This document shows, one piece after another, positions 8,722-18,035 of a stretch of DNA of 40,603 nucleotides. The stretch lies in NCBI GenBank assembly GCA_016932235.1, contig JAFGDF010000296.1:1-40603 (forward strand). Reading direction: 5' to 3'. The notes below the pieces were generated by a model. That model was not told the DNA's origin. It searched no databases and was given only the letters and a program-made list of their open reading frames with translations. Source of the stretch: Deltaproteobacteria bacterium. GTDB taxonomy: Bacteria; Desulfobacterota; DSM-4660; Desulfatiglandales; HGW-15. A program made the position numbers and the translations under genes. Within the stretch, counting starts at the first letter, position 1, and every line of letters starts with the position of its first letter.

Positions 8722-9974
8722 TTAATGACCTCCTTTGGAGCAGTAATTCTTCCCGTCAGTGCACTGGCCGCGGCCACGGCGGGGCTGGACAGATATACCT
8801 CAGACTTCGGGCTTCCCATCCTGCCCAGGAAATTTCGGTTTGTCGTCGAGATACATTTCTCTCCAGCAGCAAGTACACCCATGTATCCGCCGACACACGG
8901 ACCGCATGTAGGTGTGCTGACGGCGGCTCCGGCATTTATGAAAATGTCGATCAGCCCTTCATGAACGGCGTCAAGGTAGACCTGCTGGGATCCTGGTATC
9001 ACGATACATCTGACTCCCGGGTGGACACTGTTGCCTTTCAAGATCCCGGCCGCGATGCGCAGGTCTTCCAGTCGTCCGTTTGTGCAGCTTCCGATAACGG
9101 CCTGATCTATCTCCACACCGGACAGTTTGCTAACTGGGCTCACGTTATCGGGAGAATGAGGCATCGAGACCTGCGGTTCGATATTCGAGACGTCAAATTC
9201 TATTATCTGAGAATATTCATCATCCGGTTCGGGATCAAACACTTCGTAAGGCTTATCGGTACGCCCTTTGACATACTCTATGGTCTTTTCATCCACAGGA
9301 AAGATACCCGCTTTTCCACCGGCCTCTATGGCCATGTTTGCCATGGTGAATCGTCCGTCCATGGATAAATCCTTCAGGGCATCTCCCCTGAACTCCATGA
9401 CGGAATAGAGCGCACCGTCAACCCCTATCCTGCCTATAGTGAGCAGAATCAGGTCCTTTCCCCCTATCCATTCAGGCAGCTTCCCGTTGTAAACAAACTT
9501 GATGGTCGGCGGAACTTTCATCCATATCTCACCGGTAGCCATGGCAACGGCGATGTCTGTAGAGCCCATTCCCGTTGAAAATGCGCCCAGTGCCCCATAG
9601 GTGCATGTGTGGGAATCGGCCCCTACGACAACCTGCCCCGGGAGGACAAGGCCTTTTTCAGGCAATATTACGTGTTCGATCCCTCCTCTACCCTCGGGAA
9701 AGAAGACGATGCCCTGTTCCCGCGCAAATTTTCTGAGGCCGGCATTATGCTCGGCGGAAAGCACATCCTTGTTCGGGACGTAGTGGTCTAAAACCAGGAC
9801 AACCTTACTTGGATCAAAGACTTTTTCATATCCTGTTTTGCGAAATTCCTGAATGGCGATGCCTCCGGTTAGGTCATGCGCCATTACAAGGTCGACCTTG
9901 ACGTTTATGAATTCCCCGGGTCGTACCGATTTTCTGCCCGCGTGGGCGGCTAGAATTTTTTCTCCTATAGTCAA
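8718..9974 (-). CDS. Aconitase-superfamily large subunit (3-isopropylmalate/homoaconitate dehydratase-like), copy 2
   Basis: This 418-residue LeuC-type large subunit keeps the [4Fe-4S] ligands Cys297 (GSCTNG), Cys357 and Cys360 (TCGPC), and the [13 protein letters not shown] motif. It is a clear paralogue of the protein at 4252-5514: the N-termini (MTIxEKILAxHAG) and the C-terminal STTNRNF segments align directly. It overlaps the upstream membrane Fe-S protein gene by 4 bp and the downstream small-subunit gene by 4 bp. A dedicated hydratase for one intermediate of the pathway is inferred; leucine biosynthesis is less likely because no leuA or leuB is near. Confidence 0.88.
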   Translation of the reverse strand: MTIGEKILAAHAGRKSVRPGEFINVKVDLVMAHDLTGGIAIQEFRKTGYEKVFDPSKVVLVLDHYVPNKDVLSAEHNAGLRKFAREQGIVFFPEGRGGIEHVILPEKGLVLPGQVVVGADSHTCTYGALGAFSTGMGSTDIAVAMATGEIWMKVPPTIKFVYNGKLPEWIGGKDLILLTIGRIGVDGALYSVMEFRGDALKDLSMDGRFTMANMAIEAGGKAGIFPVDEKTIEYVKGRTDKPYEVFDPEPDDEYSQIIEFDVSNIEPQVSMPHSPDNVSPVSKLSGVEIDQAVIGSCTNGRLEDLRIAAGILKGNSVHPGVRCIVIPGSQQVYLDAVHEGLIDIFINAGAAVSTPTCGPCVGGYMGVLAAGEKCISTTNRNFLGRMGSPKSEVYLSSPAVAAASALTGRITAPKEVIK

Positions 9975-11947
9975 GACTTGGCCTCCTCAAATAATAAGTT
10001 CTCTTCCACCAGTTCGGCAATATCGAACACCTTTTTATCGTCGGTGAACATCTTCATTCCGTCCGTCAGCATCAAAGCACAGAAAGGACAGCACGCGATA
10101 ACCTTGTCGGCGCCTGTCTCAAAGGCCTCTTTTGCCCTCGCGTAATTTATCCGTTCTCCTTCTTCCTCGTTCCAGTAGTTGCCGCCCCCGGCCCCGCAAC
10201 AGAAGCTGTTATTCCTGTTACGCGGCATTTCCATCATGTTTCCGATGAGACCTATTATGTTTCTGGGGGCATCGAAAATACCGTTGTGTCTCCCGAGGTA
10301 GCAGGGGTCATGATATGTGATTTTCTGGTTTGTGCCTGAAGGCTTCAACTTCCCCGATTTTATAAGATCTTCGATCAGCCTTACATGGGGAGTCACCTGG
10401 TATTCCCCTCCCAGGGGAGGATAGTATCTTTGAAAACTGTTATAGCAATGGGGGCATATTGTGATTATCTTCTTAACCCCGTATTGTCTGAAAAGCTCGA
10501 TGTTTGCGCCCGCCAGCTGAAGAAACAGGTAGTCATCCCCCATCTGCTTTGCAGGGTCACCTGTGCACCGGACTTCCTCTATAATTCCATATGAAATTCC
10601 GGTATTGTTGAGTATCCTGACGACAGCCCTTCCGATCTGCTGCGCCCGGTCTTCATATGTGACCGCACATCCGACCCATAAAAGATATTCGGTCCTGCCG
10701 GCCTCGAATTGCGGAACATCGATCCCTTTTTTCCAGTCAGAGGCGTTTGCTGATGAGGAAAATGGGTGCATTAAGGCCTCCATGTTTTTATAGGACTGGA
10801 GCATTTGAGGGGGCATCTCTCCCCTTTCCATGACGAGATTCTGCCTCATATTCCAGATTGCCTTCAGGGGGTTGACCATTGCCGGGCAGACATCGACGCA
10901 GGCGCCGCACGTGCGGCACTCAAAAATGGTTTCCATTCCTATTGAGTCGATCAGGTTTGTATTAACACCATGTTCATCGTGAAGAAATCTTGCCAGGGTC
11001 AGGATTACCCCCTTGGGAGAAAGACTCTTTCCTGTCTGCGTGGCGGGGCAGACTTCCTGGCAGCGGCCGCACCACAGGCAGGCGCTGAAATCGAGAAGAC
11101 GTTTCGGGGTGCATTCGGCGAGGGTAGGAGTACCGATTGCCGGCATGTCATCCTGTTCCGTTTCAAAGGATGACAGGTCAATTGCTTTTTCATCAGCTCC
11201 CATAGTGTTTTCCACGAAAGCTGCGTTAACAGGGATGAACAGAAAGTGGATTATAGGTGAAAAAGGGATATAGGCAATAAATCCAAGGGCAAGTAAGCCG
11301 TGAAACCACCATAAAATAACATATACGATATCTCCGTAAGGGATATGTAACATGAAACCGGAAAGAAAATGCCCGATAACAGCGATCTCGCGCGCATCGG
11401 AAAGACTGATACGTAATCCCTCCAGTAAAAATCCGCTGGCTATTATAACAAGCAGAACCAGTTCCATTACCACGAAACCTTTGCGTGGTTCCGGTTCATA
11501 CAGCCGTTTATAGTGAAATAGCCGTCTGATAAGCAGAAACATGAGCCCGATAAGCGCAGCCAGACCCGCAATATCAAGAATAAAAGAGAGATACCACTTG
11601 TAAAAGAGCCCTGACATGAAAGGGACTCCAAAGAAGACATTCATTAATACTGCAACGGTGCCGATAAAAAGTAACAGCATGCCCCAGAAGAGCATGCCAT
11701 GCGAGATGCCGGTTACGGGTTTGTTATAGATCCGAGAACCGATAATCCCCAGCCAGATAACATCCACGACTTTCTTTTTGGTGATGAATGATCTAATTTT
11801 TTCAACTGACTGGCGAAGGCCTGCTTCACCTTTCAAAATTTTTCGCCAGTGACGGTATAACCCGTAGCAGAAAATTATCAGGACGGGAATGGCCAGAATA
11901 TCAATCAGGACACCGTAATCAATTAACCAGTAGGGTGTGCGCTGCAT
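9971..11947 (-). CDS. Membrane Fe-S oxidoreductase, ETF:(methyl)menaquinone oxidoreductase-like (HdrD/NarI-type fusion)
   Basis: This 658-residue protein has a NarI-like membrane part (about residues 10-240, five to six hydrophobic segments, with His83, His216 and His234 as possible heme ligands). Two [4Fe-4S] motifs follow (Cys290, 293, 296, 300 and Cys344, 347, 350, 354), then two CCG-type domains typical of HdrD/GlpC (VGCAVTY, CPHCYNS, HDPCYLG, FCCGAGGGN). Proteins of this design carry electrons from ETF to menaquinone in fatty-acid- and aromatic-degrading anaerobes. It shares an operon with etfB and etfA and the flavoprotein, which fits that role well. The start has GGAAGGAA upstream. It overlaps the following large-subunit gene by 4 bp. 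Confidence 0.82.
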   Translation of the reverse strand: MQRTPYWLIDYGVLIDILAIPVLIIFCYGLYRHWRKILKGEAGLRQSVEKIRSFITKKKVVDVIWLGIIGSRIYNKPVTGISHGMLFWGMLLLFIGTVAVLMNVFFGVPFMSGLFYKWYLSFILDIAGLAALIGLMFLLIRRLFHYKRLYEPEPRKGFVVMELVLLVIIASGFLLEGLRISLSDAREIAVIGHFLSGFMLHIPYGDIVYVILWWFHGLLALGFIAYIPFSPIIHFLFIPVNAAFVENTMGADEKAIDLSSFETEQDDMPAIGTPTLAECTPKRLLDFSACLWCGRCQEVCPATQTGKSLSPKGVILTLARFLHDEHGVNTNLIDSIGMETIFECRTCGACVDVCPAMVNPLKAIWNMRQNLVMERGEMPPQMLQSYKNMEALMHPFSSSANASDWKKGIDVPQFEAGRTEYLLWVGCAVTYEDRAQQIGRAVVRILNNTGISYGIIEEVRCTGDPAKQMGDDYLFLQLAGANIELFRQYGVKKIITICPHCYNSFQRYYPPLGGEYQVTPHVRLIEDLIKSGKLKPSGTNQKITYHDPCYLGRHNGIFDAPRNIIGLIGNMMEMPRNRNNSFCCGAGGGNYWNEEEGERINYARAKEAFETGADKVIACCPFCALMLTDGMKMFTDDKKVFDIAELVEENLLFEEAKS

Positions 11948-12021
11948 TTATATGCTTTGTTCCTTCCTTTATTAGTAATCAAAATTGACGATATTTATTG
12001 TTTACGGGAAGAGGGTGTTTG

Positions 12022-13398
12022 TTACGAAAGCATTTCAGAAATCTCTGTAATATTTTCGATATTTTCCATGTCCAGTATTTTTTTTCTGATGTTATCAATC
12101 GCTTTATTATCCATGGGTTTGAGGGAATACTGTGCGCAATCGTTAAATTTTGTCCTTAATTCCTCATCACTCATGGGATTTTTCGGGTTTCCGTATGGGA
12201 TATCCTCCTTTTTAATAAAGGAGGATCCATCGCGCATACGAATTTCAACTATGCCTGTACCTATGGAGTCCGGAGCAAGTTCTTCGTCAAACACATAACG
12301 CGTTTTTTCCGCCACTTCGAGGACGTCTCTGTTTTCAAGGCTTTCAGGGAAGAAATCCTCAATCAGGACTCTTTTTTTTACAAACACTAAACCCATAATA
12401 AAAGGCAGAGACAGCTTTGCCTGGATACTGACTTTTGGCCGCAACTTTATCTCGCGCGGCTCACAAAGAAAATCGCGCCCGAACTTGCCCACGGTAAGTA
12501 TTATTTCTCTGATCTTTTCCGGTTTGATTTCGTGCTCTGTTATCATATCCATGGCGGCTTTTATGTAGGTATGCGATACCCTGCAGCAAGGCCAGGCCTT
12601 CAGCCCTACCTTGAGACCCCAAAAGTCTTTTCCCAGATTCGAGGTGAGCAATAGAGGATCGTACTCATCATCATAGTAAACTTTATAGAGTATTTCAAAT
12701 GCGCTGCGGCTCGCAGCTATTCCTTTTTCTGCCATAAGTGCCGCGAGCAAACCCTCCCTGTTCCCGAAGCCATCTCTTATGGCCCTGAATTCCGATTCCG
12801 GCGCGTTCATCGATTCCGTTATTCCAAACGACCTGTCAAGAGAAATGCCAAAGGCGTTTACCATTTGATCAAGGTTAAGGCCGAGTATTTTCCCCGTTAC
12901 TGCCGCAGCGGAAAATCCCCCAAAAACAGTAACACTAAACCAGGGAAAGTCCTGGCCAACTTTTCCTTTTGGCGCTGCGGCAAGGCGCACACTGAGATCC
13001 ATGGCGAGGGCCACGGCAGTAATGAATTCACGGCCGCTTACATTCCCATTCCTTTCCGAGACAGCTAAGGCCGCTGGAAAGATATTGCTGGAAGGATGAT
13101 TTGGGAATTCATCGACGGTATCATCAAAATCCATCGGATGACATAATGAACCATTAACAAAAGCAGCCATCCAGCAGGGGACCTTGCCTCCAAATCCGAT
13201 AAGAGTGCTTTCCTCTTTCCCTCCCCCTTCCTTTGCAATCTCTTCCAGTGCCTTGCAGCTTTTTTCAAACCTGCTTGAAGGAAGCATTACACCGAGGATG
13301 TCCAGGATATGTCTTTTGGTTTTTTCAATGACTTCATGAGGAAGATCTTCGTATCGTGTATTTACTATATTTTCCGCGATCTTTTTTGTGTATCTCAT
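12022..13398 (-). CDS. MmgE/PrpD family protein, copy 3, with altered active site
   Basis: This 458-residue MmgE/PrpD paralogue keeps the CHPMDFDD motif near residues 86-93 and the overall fold landmarks. However, the usual G-W/Y-H-x-T motif is replaced by FPWFSVT (residues 151-157), which puts Phe154 where the histidine should be. The K-x-L-H motif is replaced by RAIRDG (205-210), with Arg at both key positions. Copies 1 and 2 in this window keep those residues. It may therefore catalyse a different reaction, use a very different substrate, or have a non-catalytic role. It lies between etfA (43 bp) and the membrane Fe-S protein gene (74 bp), in the same operon. An AAGGGG ribosome site supports the start. 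Confidence 0.85.
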   Translation of the reverse strand: MRYTKKIAENIVNTRYEDLPHEVIEKTKRHILDILGVMLPSSRFEKSCKALEEIAKEGGGKEESTLIGFGGKVPCWMAAFVNGSLCHPMDFDDTVDEFPNHPSSNIFPAALAVSERNGNVSGREFITAVALAMDLSVRLAAAPKGKVGQDFPWFSVTVFGGFSAAAVTGKILGLNLDQMVNAFGISLDRSFGITESMNAPESEFRAIRDGFGNREGLLAALMAEKGIAASRSAFEILYKVYYDDEYDPLLLTSNLGKDFWGLKVGLKAWPCCRVSHTYIKAAMDMITEHEIKPEKIREIILTVGKFGRDFLCEPREIKLRPKVSIQAKLSLPFIMGLVFVKKRVLIEDFFPESLENRDVLEVAEKTRYVFDEELAPDSIGTGIVEIRMRDGSSFIKKEDIPYGNPKNPMSDEELRTKFNDCAQYSLKPMDNKAIDNIRKKILDMENIENITEISEMLS

Positions 13399-13441
13399 TT
13401 ACTACAGCCCCTTATAAACCTGTTGGCGTTTATGCGTCAGT

Positions 13442-14422
13442 CTATTTTGTGCTTTTTGCCAGAGAAATAATCTCCGGGATAACATCAAAGAGATCACCTA
13501 CTATGCCATAATCGGCAACACGGAATATGGGGGCGTTAGGGTCTTTATTGATTGCAATTATCTTCCCGGAATCTCTGATCGCTGTCACATGCTGGCTGGC
13601 CCCGCTTATTCCACAGGCAAGATATATACCGGGGGCCACATTGTTGGCGGATATTCCAACCTGGCGGGCTACCGGCAGCCATCCCATATCCGCAACCGGC
13701 CTGGAACATGAAATATCTCCGCCCAGGGCCTCAGCCAGTTCTTTTATAAGCTGTATTTTATCCGGTCCTCCAATACCTCTGCCCACGCTCACTAAGATCT
13801 TTGCCTTGGTTATGTCAATTCCTCCGAGCTCATCTTTCAATATCTCTATTATTTTGCTCCGGAGTTCCATTTTTTCAAAATCAAGAGTTACAGGTTTTAT
13901 AACAGGTTCCCTGGAAACCGTGTTTCCCCTCGGCAGAGCGCCCTTCTCAAAGCTGATAACATGGGGAGGCGCCCCGTGGAGTTCCACCCGGCCATGTAAT
14001 GTGCCGCCGAACATCGAGCGGACCACGGAAATTATATCGTGTTCTATGTTCAGATCCGTGCAGTTGGATACCATGCTTCCGCCAAGCCTGACCGTGACAG
14101 CCGGCCCTATCTCCATCCCCAGATATGTATACCCTGTAAGGATAAGGGTTGGGTTATATTCCTTCGCGGCTTCTGTTATTATCGAAGTGTATAACTCTGC
14201 GTTATATTGGTTTAATTCTTGGTGCTGGGCTGTCAGTATGATATCGGCTTCGGAAGAACCAAGGGTATTAACCATAGAGTCTATGTCAGATCCAATTACT
14301 AAAACGGCCAGTTTTGTTTCCCACTGATCCGCTAATGCTCTGCCTTTGCAAAGCAATTCCCATGTAATATTATCAAGTTCGGATTCCTTGCTCTCAGCGA
14401 GCACCAGGATATTTCCTTTCAT
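13442..14422 (-). CDS. etfA: Electron transfer flavoprotein alpha subunit
   Basis: This 326-residue ETF alpha subunit has the variable N-terminal domain to about residue 190. The conserved FAD-binding C-terminal domain shows VSVGRGIGG, CSRPVADMGW and the IYLACGISGASQH motif. With EtfB it takes electrons from a dehydrogenase, here probably the adjacent TcuA-like flavoprotein, and delivers them to the membrane Fe-S protein encoded two genes downstream. It starts 1 bp after the etfB stop. Confidence 0.93.
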   Translation of the reverse strand: MKGNILVLAESKESELDNITWELLCKGRALADQWETKLAVLVIGSDIDSMVNTLGSSEADIILTAQHQELNQYNAELYTSIITEAAKEYNPTLILTGYTYLGMEIGPAVTVRLGGSMVSNCTDLNIEHDIISVVRSMFGGTLHGRVELHGAPPHVISFEKGALPRGNTVSREPVIKPVTLDFEKMELRSKIIEILKDELGGIDITKAKILVSVGRGIGGPDKIQLIKELAEALGGDISCSRPVADMGWLPVARQVGISANNVAPGIYLACGISGASQHVTAIRDSGKIIAINKDPNAPIFRVADYGIVGDLFDVIPEIISLAKSTK

Positions 14423-14423
14423 A

Positions 14424-15185
14424 TCAGATAACCTCTTTGATCTTTTTCATTAATTTTTCCGCCTGCTCAGCGGGAGTCCCTTCTATCATCTCGGCGTGAG
14501 ACATTTCCTGTGGTGAAAAAATGTCGATAATCCGGACAGAGCCGGCAATGTCTTTCATTTCAAGGCTTTTTATCGATACGGTTTCTATCGGTTTGCGCTG
14601 TGCCATCATCATCTTTCTGAAGGGAACAAAACTTACCGGATCGGTGCTGGTCTGGAAGCATACCAGGGCCGGCAGATCTATCTCCTCAACCTGTTTCTTG
14701 CCGAACCCCAGTTCCTTGGTAATACGGATCGTATTCTCTTTCTGACCTTTTTCCATCCCGACAACCGCGTAGGCAAAAGGCAGACCTAATAATTCCGCAA
14801 GGGATATACCGACCTGAGCCGCCATCACATCCCTTGATTCCACACCGGTTATAATAAGGTCGAAGTCATGCTTTTTGATCGCGGCTGCGAGCACTCTGGC
14901 CGTGACGGTCGGGTCAAACAGATTTGCATCGATCCTGACCGCTGAATCCGCATCTTTTGCCAGACCTGCCTGCAGCACTTTCTGTGAAGAGAGGGAGCCG
15001 GCTGTTATGACCTTTGTTGTCCCTCCCGTATCCTTGGCCAGTTTGACGGCCGCTTCAAGGGCATAGTCGTCCGACTCGTTTATAACGATACTGCCCGCCT
15101 CATATTCCACCCTGTCACCTGTTTCAGATACCGCGGGATTCTGTATAAATCCCGGGATGGCCTTAACACATACGATAATATTCAT
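14424..15185 (-). CDS. etfB: Electron transfer flavoprotein beta subunit
   Basis: This 253-residue ETF beta subunit begins MNIIVCVKAIPG and contains the NESDDYALEAAVKLA and DLIITGVESRD segments and the LPALVCFQT strand of the family. Its start codon overlaps the stop codon of the upstream flavoprotein gene by one base, indicating tight translational coupling and a shared function. This ETF is probably dedicated to the pathway encoded around it rather than to general beta-oxidation. Confidence 0.93.
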   Translation of the reverse strand: MNIIVCVKAIPGFIQNPAVSETGDRVEYEAGSIVINESDDYALEAAVKLAKDTGGTTKVITAGSLSSQKVLQAGLAKDADSAVRIDANLFDPTVTARVLAAAIKKHDFDLIITGVESRDVMAAQVGISLAELLGLPFAYAVVGMEKGQKENTIRITKELGFGKKQVEEIDLPALVCFQTSTDPVSFVPFRKMMMAQRKPIETVSIKSLEMKDIAGSVRIIDIFSPQEMSHAEMIEGTPAEQAEKLMKKIKEVI

Positions 15186-16705
15186 TATTTAAACCTCTTG
15201 CTATACTCGGCGGCGTTCTTTCCTGAAATATGGGCAAATACCGCACCGGTAAGCTGGCCGGTCGCCCCCGGATAATTGTGATAAAAGAGCCCTCCGATAA
15301 TCTCGCCTGACGCATAAAGACCTGAAATGGGATGCTCGTTTATATCCACAACCTGGCCGCTGTGGTTGACCTTCAGTCCGCCGTACGTGAAGGTGATACC
15401 GCAGCAGACCGGAAACGCATAATACGGGGGGGTATCCAATGGAAAAGCGCAGGTTGATTTTGCGGGGACTATGCCCTCCGTGTGCCTGTCTTCCGGGACA
15501 TCAGCAAGCACGTATAAATTAGTTATGCCCCCGGGCTTTATTGATTTATTATACTGTCCAACGGTTTTTGTGAGTTTTTCTGGGTCCATGCCGAGTTTTT
15601 CGGCCATTTCCCCTATGCTGTCGGCCTTTGTGTAGGGGGCGTGCACATAGTCGTGGAAAACACCACCCTGAGTAACAGTCCTGTAGCCCTTTGAGTCATA
15701 GAGCTGAAAACCCATACGATCAGGCTGGGTCAGCAGTTCCCTCCCGAATCGGGCGTATGTGAGATCAAAATGGTCCTCGCCCTCATCAAGGAACCTTTCT
15801 CCATTAACATTTAAAATAAGACCAAAAATAAATAACCGCTTGGCTGTCGTATCGGTGTCTTCTTTTATAGAGGGCTGGGGGGCGTCCGCGTCTATGAATG
15901 TGGCATGGCAGCAGCTCCAGTTGCCATATGGCTGGGCGCCTATTTCCAAAGCCATTTTCAAACCGTCTCCCATATTATATTTACCGCCCCTCACCTTTGC
16001 GAGATCCCAGTTCTTTCCCAGGTACCGCGCCCGCCATGCTGGGTTGGACTCAAATCCGCCACAGGAGAGACAGACGGCCCTTGCATAGATATCCCTCATA
16101 CCTTCCTTTGATCTTACTTTTACGCCGCACACGTTTCCCTTCTCATCCAGCAGTAATTGACGCGCACCGGTTTCATAGAGAAGGTCGATCCCTTCTATCT
16201 TTTCGACCCTGTCAAAAAGGTACTCAGATAGACCGGCGCCGGCTCCTTTTGCCGATATCGGAACATCACCGATAAAGTGCAATTTGCCTTCTATGCGATG
16301 GACGAAATTGGACGTCAGCTCCATCTTGACATCCTGCTTTTTGACCATCCATCTTATGGCATCCGTGGATTTTTCCACCACAAGTTCCATGAGAGAAGGA
16401 TCCACCCCGCCTTCCGTGACCTTGGTGTATTCACGGAAATAGTCATCCGCCGTGTAGGGTTTGATGATTATATTTTGTTCTTCTTCAGTTAGATCTTTAA
16501 TCAGATCACGGACATCCTCAATTCCATTATGGACGATCCTGTAGATACCCGTGGTATAATATGCGTTTCCGCCTCTCTTGTCCCTGGGCGCGATCTCAAG
16601 CACCAGGACCTTTACACCAAACTCGTGCGCCCTCAGGGCTGTTAACAGGGCAGTGTTCCCGGCGCCCACAACAATTACATCGTAATCATATGATTTTTCT
16701 GTCAT
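15185..16705 (-). CDS. FAD-dependent dehydrogenase, tricarballylate dehydrogenase (TcuA)/fumarate reductase flavoprotein-like
   Basis: This is a 506-residue flavoprotein of the succinate dehydrogenase/fumarate reductase family, closest in layout to tricarballylate dehydrogenase TcuA. The dinucleotide-binding motif VVGAGNTAL is at residues 12-20, RGGNAYYT at 44-51, and the C-terminal ITFTYGGLKVN and SGLYASGEIIGG segments close the FAD site. TcuA oxidises tricarballylate to cis-aconitate; the product would suit the aconitase-like and MmgE/PrpD enzymes next door. ATG 16705 is chosen because the preceding AGGGAAAAGGGA is a good ribosome site and the protein then starts MTEKSYDYDV; a longer frame reaching 16816 adds 37 unconserved residues. 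The fused downstream etfB implies ETF as electron acceptor. The substrate is an inference. Confidence 0.82.
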   Translation of the reverse strand: MTEKSYDYDVIVVGAGNTALLTALRAHEFGVKVLVLEIAPRDKRGGNAYYTTGIYRIVHNGIEDVRDLIKDLTEEEQNIIIKPYTADDYFREYTKVTEGGVDPSLMELVVEKSTDAIRWMVKKQDVKMELTSNFVHRIEGKLHFIGDVPISAKGAGAGLSEYLFDRVEKIEGIDLLYETGARQLLLDEKGNVCGVKVRSKEGMRDIYARAVCLSCGGFESNPAWRARYLGKNWDLAKVRGGKYNMGDGLKMALEIGAQPYGNWSCCHATFIDADAPQPSIKEDTDTTAKRLFIFGLILNVNGERFLDEGEDHFDLTYARFGRELLTQPDRMGFQLYDSKGYRTVTQGGVFHDYVHAPYTKADSIGEMAEKLGMDPEKLTKTVGQYNKSIKPGGITNLYVLADVPEDRHTEGIVPAKSTCAFPLDTPPYYAFPVCCGITFTYGGLKVNHSGQVVDINEHPISGLYASGEIIGGLFYHNYPGATGQLTGAVFAHISGKNAAEYSKRFK

Positions 16706-16796
16706 TTCCCTTTTCCCTCTAAATTTTTTATATCCATCACATACAATATCAGTTGAATAATCTGTAAAGGCATCACAAATAGAGTCCGGTTGTTTC

Positions 16797-17996
16797 CTAA
16801 TCCGTAACGACAACAACCTTTTTCTCTATGAGCTCCGCTATCTCGTCATCAGAGAAGCCGATATCCTTCATAACCCCTTTTCCATATTGACCTACCACCG
16901 GGGGATCGAGCCTCAGACCGAAATCATAACCGTCTATTCTCATCGGAATTTTAGGCATCTTGGTTTTTATGCCGTTTGGAAATTGAGTTTCAACCAGGCC
17001 GCCACTTTCATTGAGGTGCTTGTCATTAAAAAGTTCATCCGGCCTGGCCAGCGGAGCGAATGGTATGCTGGCCTTCTCGCATAATTCAGTTACCTTGTCA
17101 TTAGGCATCCTGACAATGGTTTCCTTCAGTTTAGGAAGCAGCCAATCTCTTGATTCAGCCCTCTGGCTGTTAGTGGCCAGTTTGGGATCGTCTTTCAGAT
17201 CGGAAAAACCAAAGGTATCACAAAACCGTTTCCAGTGACCATCACTTGTCAGGCCTATAAAGATTTCATCCCCATCGGCCGTTTCGAAAAAATCATAAAC
17301 AGCCCAGCCCACTTTGCCTCCGGGCATCGGGACCGATTTCTCTCCGGAAACAGCCGATCCTGCCATGTGTTGCGCCACCATAAATGCGGTGGATTCAAAG
17401 AGAGTGCTGATGACGTAATTTCCCTTTCCGGTTTTTTCTCTTTCGTAAATGGCGGTTATGATCCCCATTGCCCCGAACGCGCCGCCCGTGATGTCTGTTA
17501 TCGAAGCTCCGGCTCTCAGCGGAGTACCCACGGGCCCGGTCATGAATGCCATCCCGCCCATAACCTGTGCGATATTATCAAGACTCGGCCGGTTTTCATA
17601 AGGCCCCGGCATGAATCCTTTTAAGGCACAATATATGAGGCGGGGATTTATTTTCGCGCACGCTTCGTAGCCAAATCCCAATCGATCCGCCGCCCCCGGG
17701 GCAAAATTTTCTATGAAGACATCAGCGGAAGCAATCAGTTTTCGTAATACTTCCTTCCCTTTATCATCCTTAAGATTTATGGCTATACTTTTCTTGTTTC
17801 GATTAAACATAGGGAAAAAACCAAGACCAATTCCGCCCATGCGCCTGGTATCGTCACCTTCAGGGGCCTTCTCGATCTTTATGACTTCAGCGCCCATATC
17901 AGCCAGGATCATTGAACAGCAGGGGCCCATTACTATCTGGCTCCAATCCAGTACTCTTATCCCGCTGAGTGGTAAAGTATTTTGTGATTCTGACAT
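16797..17996 (-). CDS. CaiB/BaiF family (family III) CoA-transferase
   Basis: This 399-residue family III CoA-transferase has the N-terminal LSGIRVLDWSQIVMGPCCSMILADMGA-type opening and an IENFAPG motif. Asp168 in the SITDITGG segment aligns with the catalytic aspartate that forms the acyl anhydride. Such enzymes move CoA between carboxylic acids without ATP. It follows the HMGL-like gene by 39 bp with an AAGGAG ribosome site. The pairing with an HMGL-type lyase suggests that it activates a 3-hydroxy-3-substituted diacid for cleavage, perhaps citramalate or a close analogue; the substrate is inferred only. Confidence 0.88.
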   Translation of the reverse strand: MSESQNTLPLSGIRVLDWSQIVMGPCCSMILADMGAEVIKIEKAPEGDDTRRMGGIGLGFFPMFNRNKKSIAINLKDDKGKEVLRKLIASADVFIENFAPGAADRLGFGYEACAKINPRLIYCALKGFMPGPYENRPSLDNIAQVMGGMAFMTGPVGTPLRAGASITDITGGAFGAMGIITAIYEREKTGKGNYVISTLFESTAFMVAQHMAGSAVSGEKSVPMPGGKVGWAVYDFFETADGDEIFIGLTSDGHWKRFCDTFGFSDLKDDPKLATNSQRAESRDWLLPKLKETIVRMPNDKVTELCEKASIPFAPLARPDELFNDKHLNESGGLVETQFPNGIKTKMPKIPMRIDGYDFGLRLDPPVVGQYGKGVMKDIGFSDDEIAELIEKKVVVVTD

Positions 17997-18035
17997 TATT
18001 GCTATCTCCTTTCCTAATTATAGGATCATTAATTA

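Noticed and set aside
13527..14327. Long open frame antisense to etfA (266 codons)
   Set aside because: It lies wholly within a clear ETF alpha gene on the other strand; composition is that of a shadow frame and no family is recognised.
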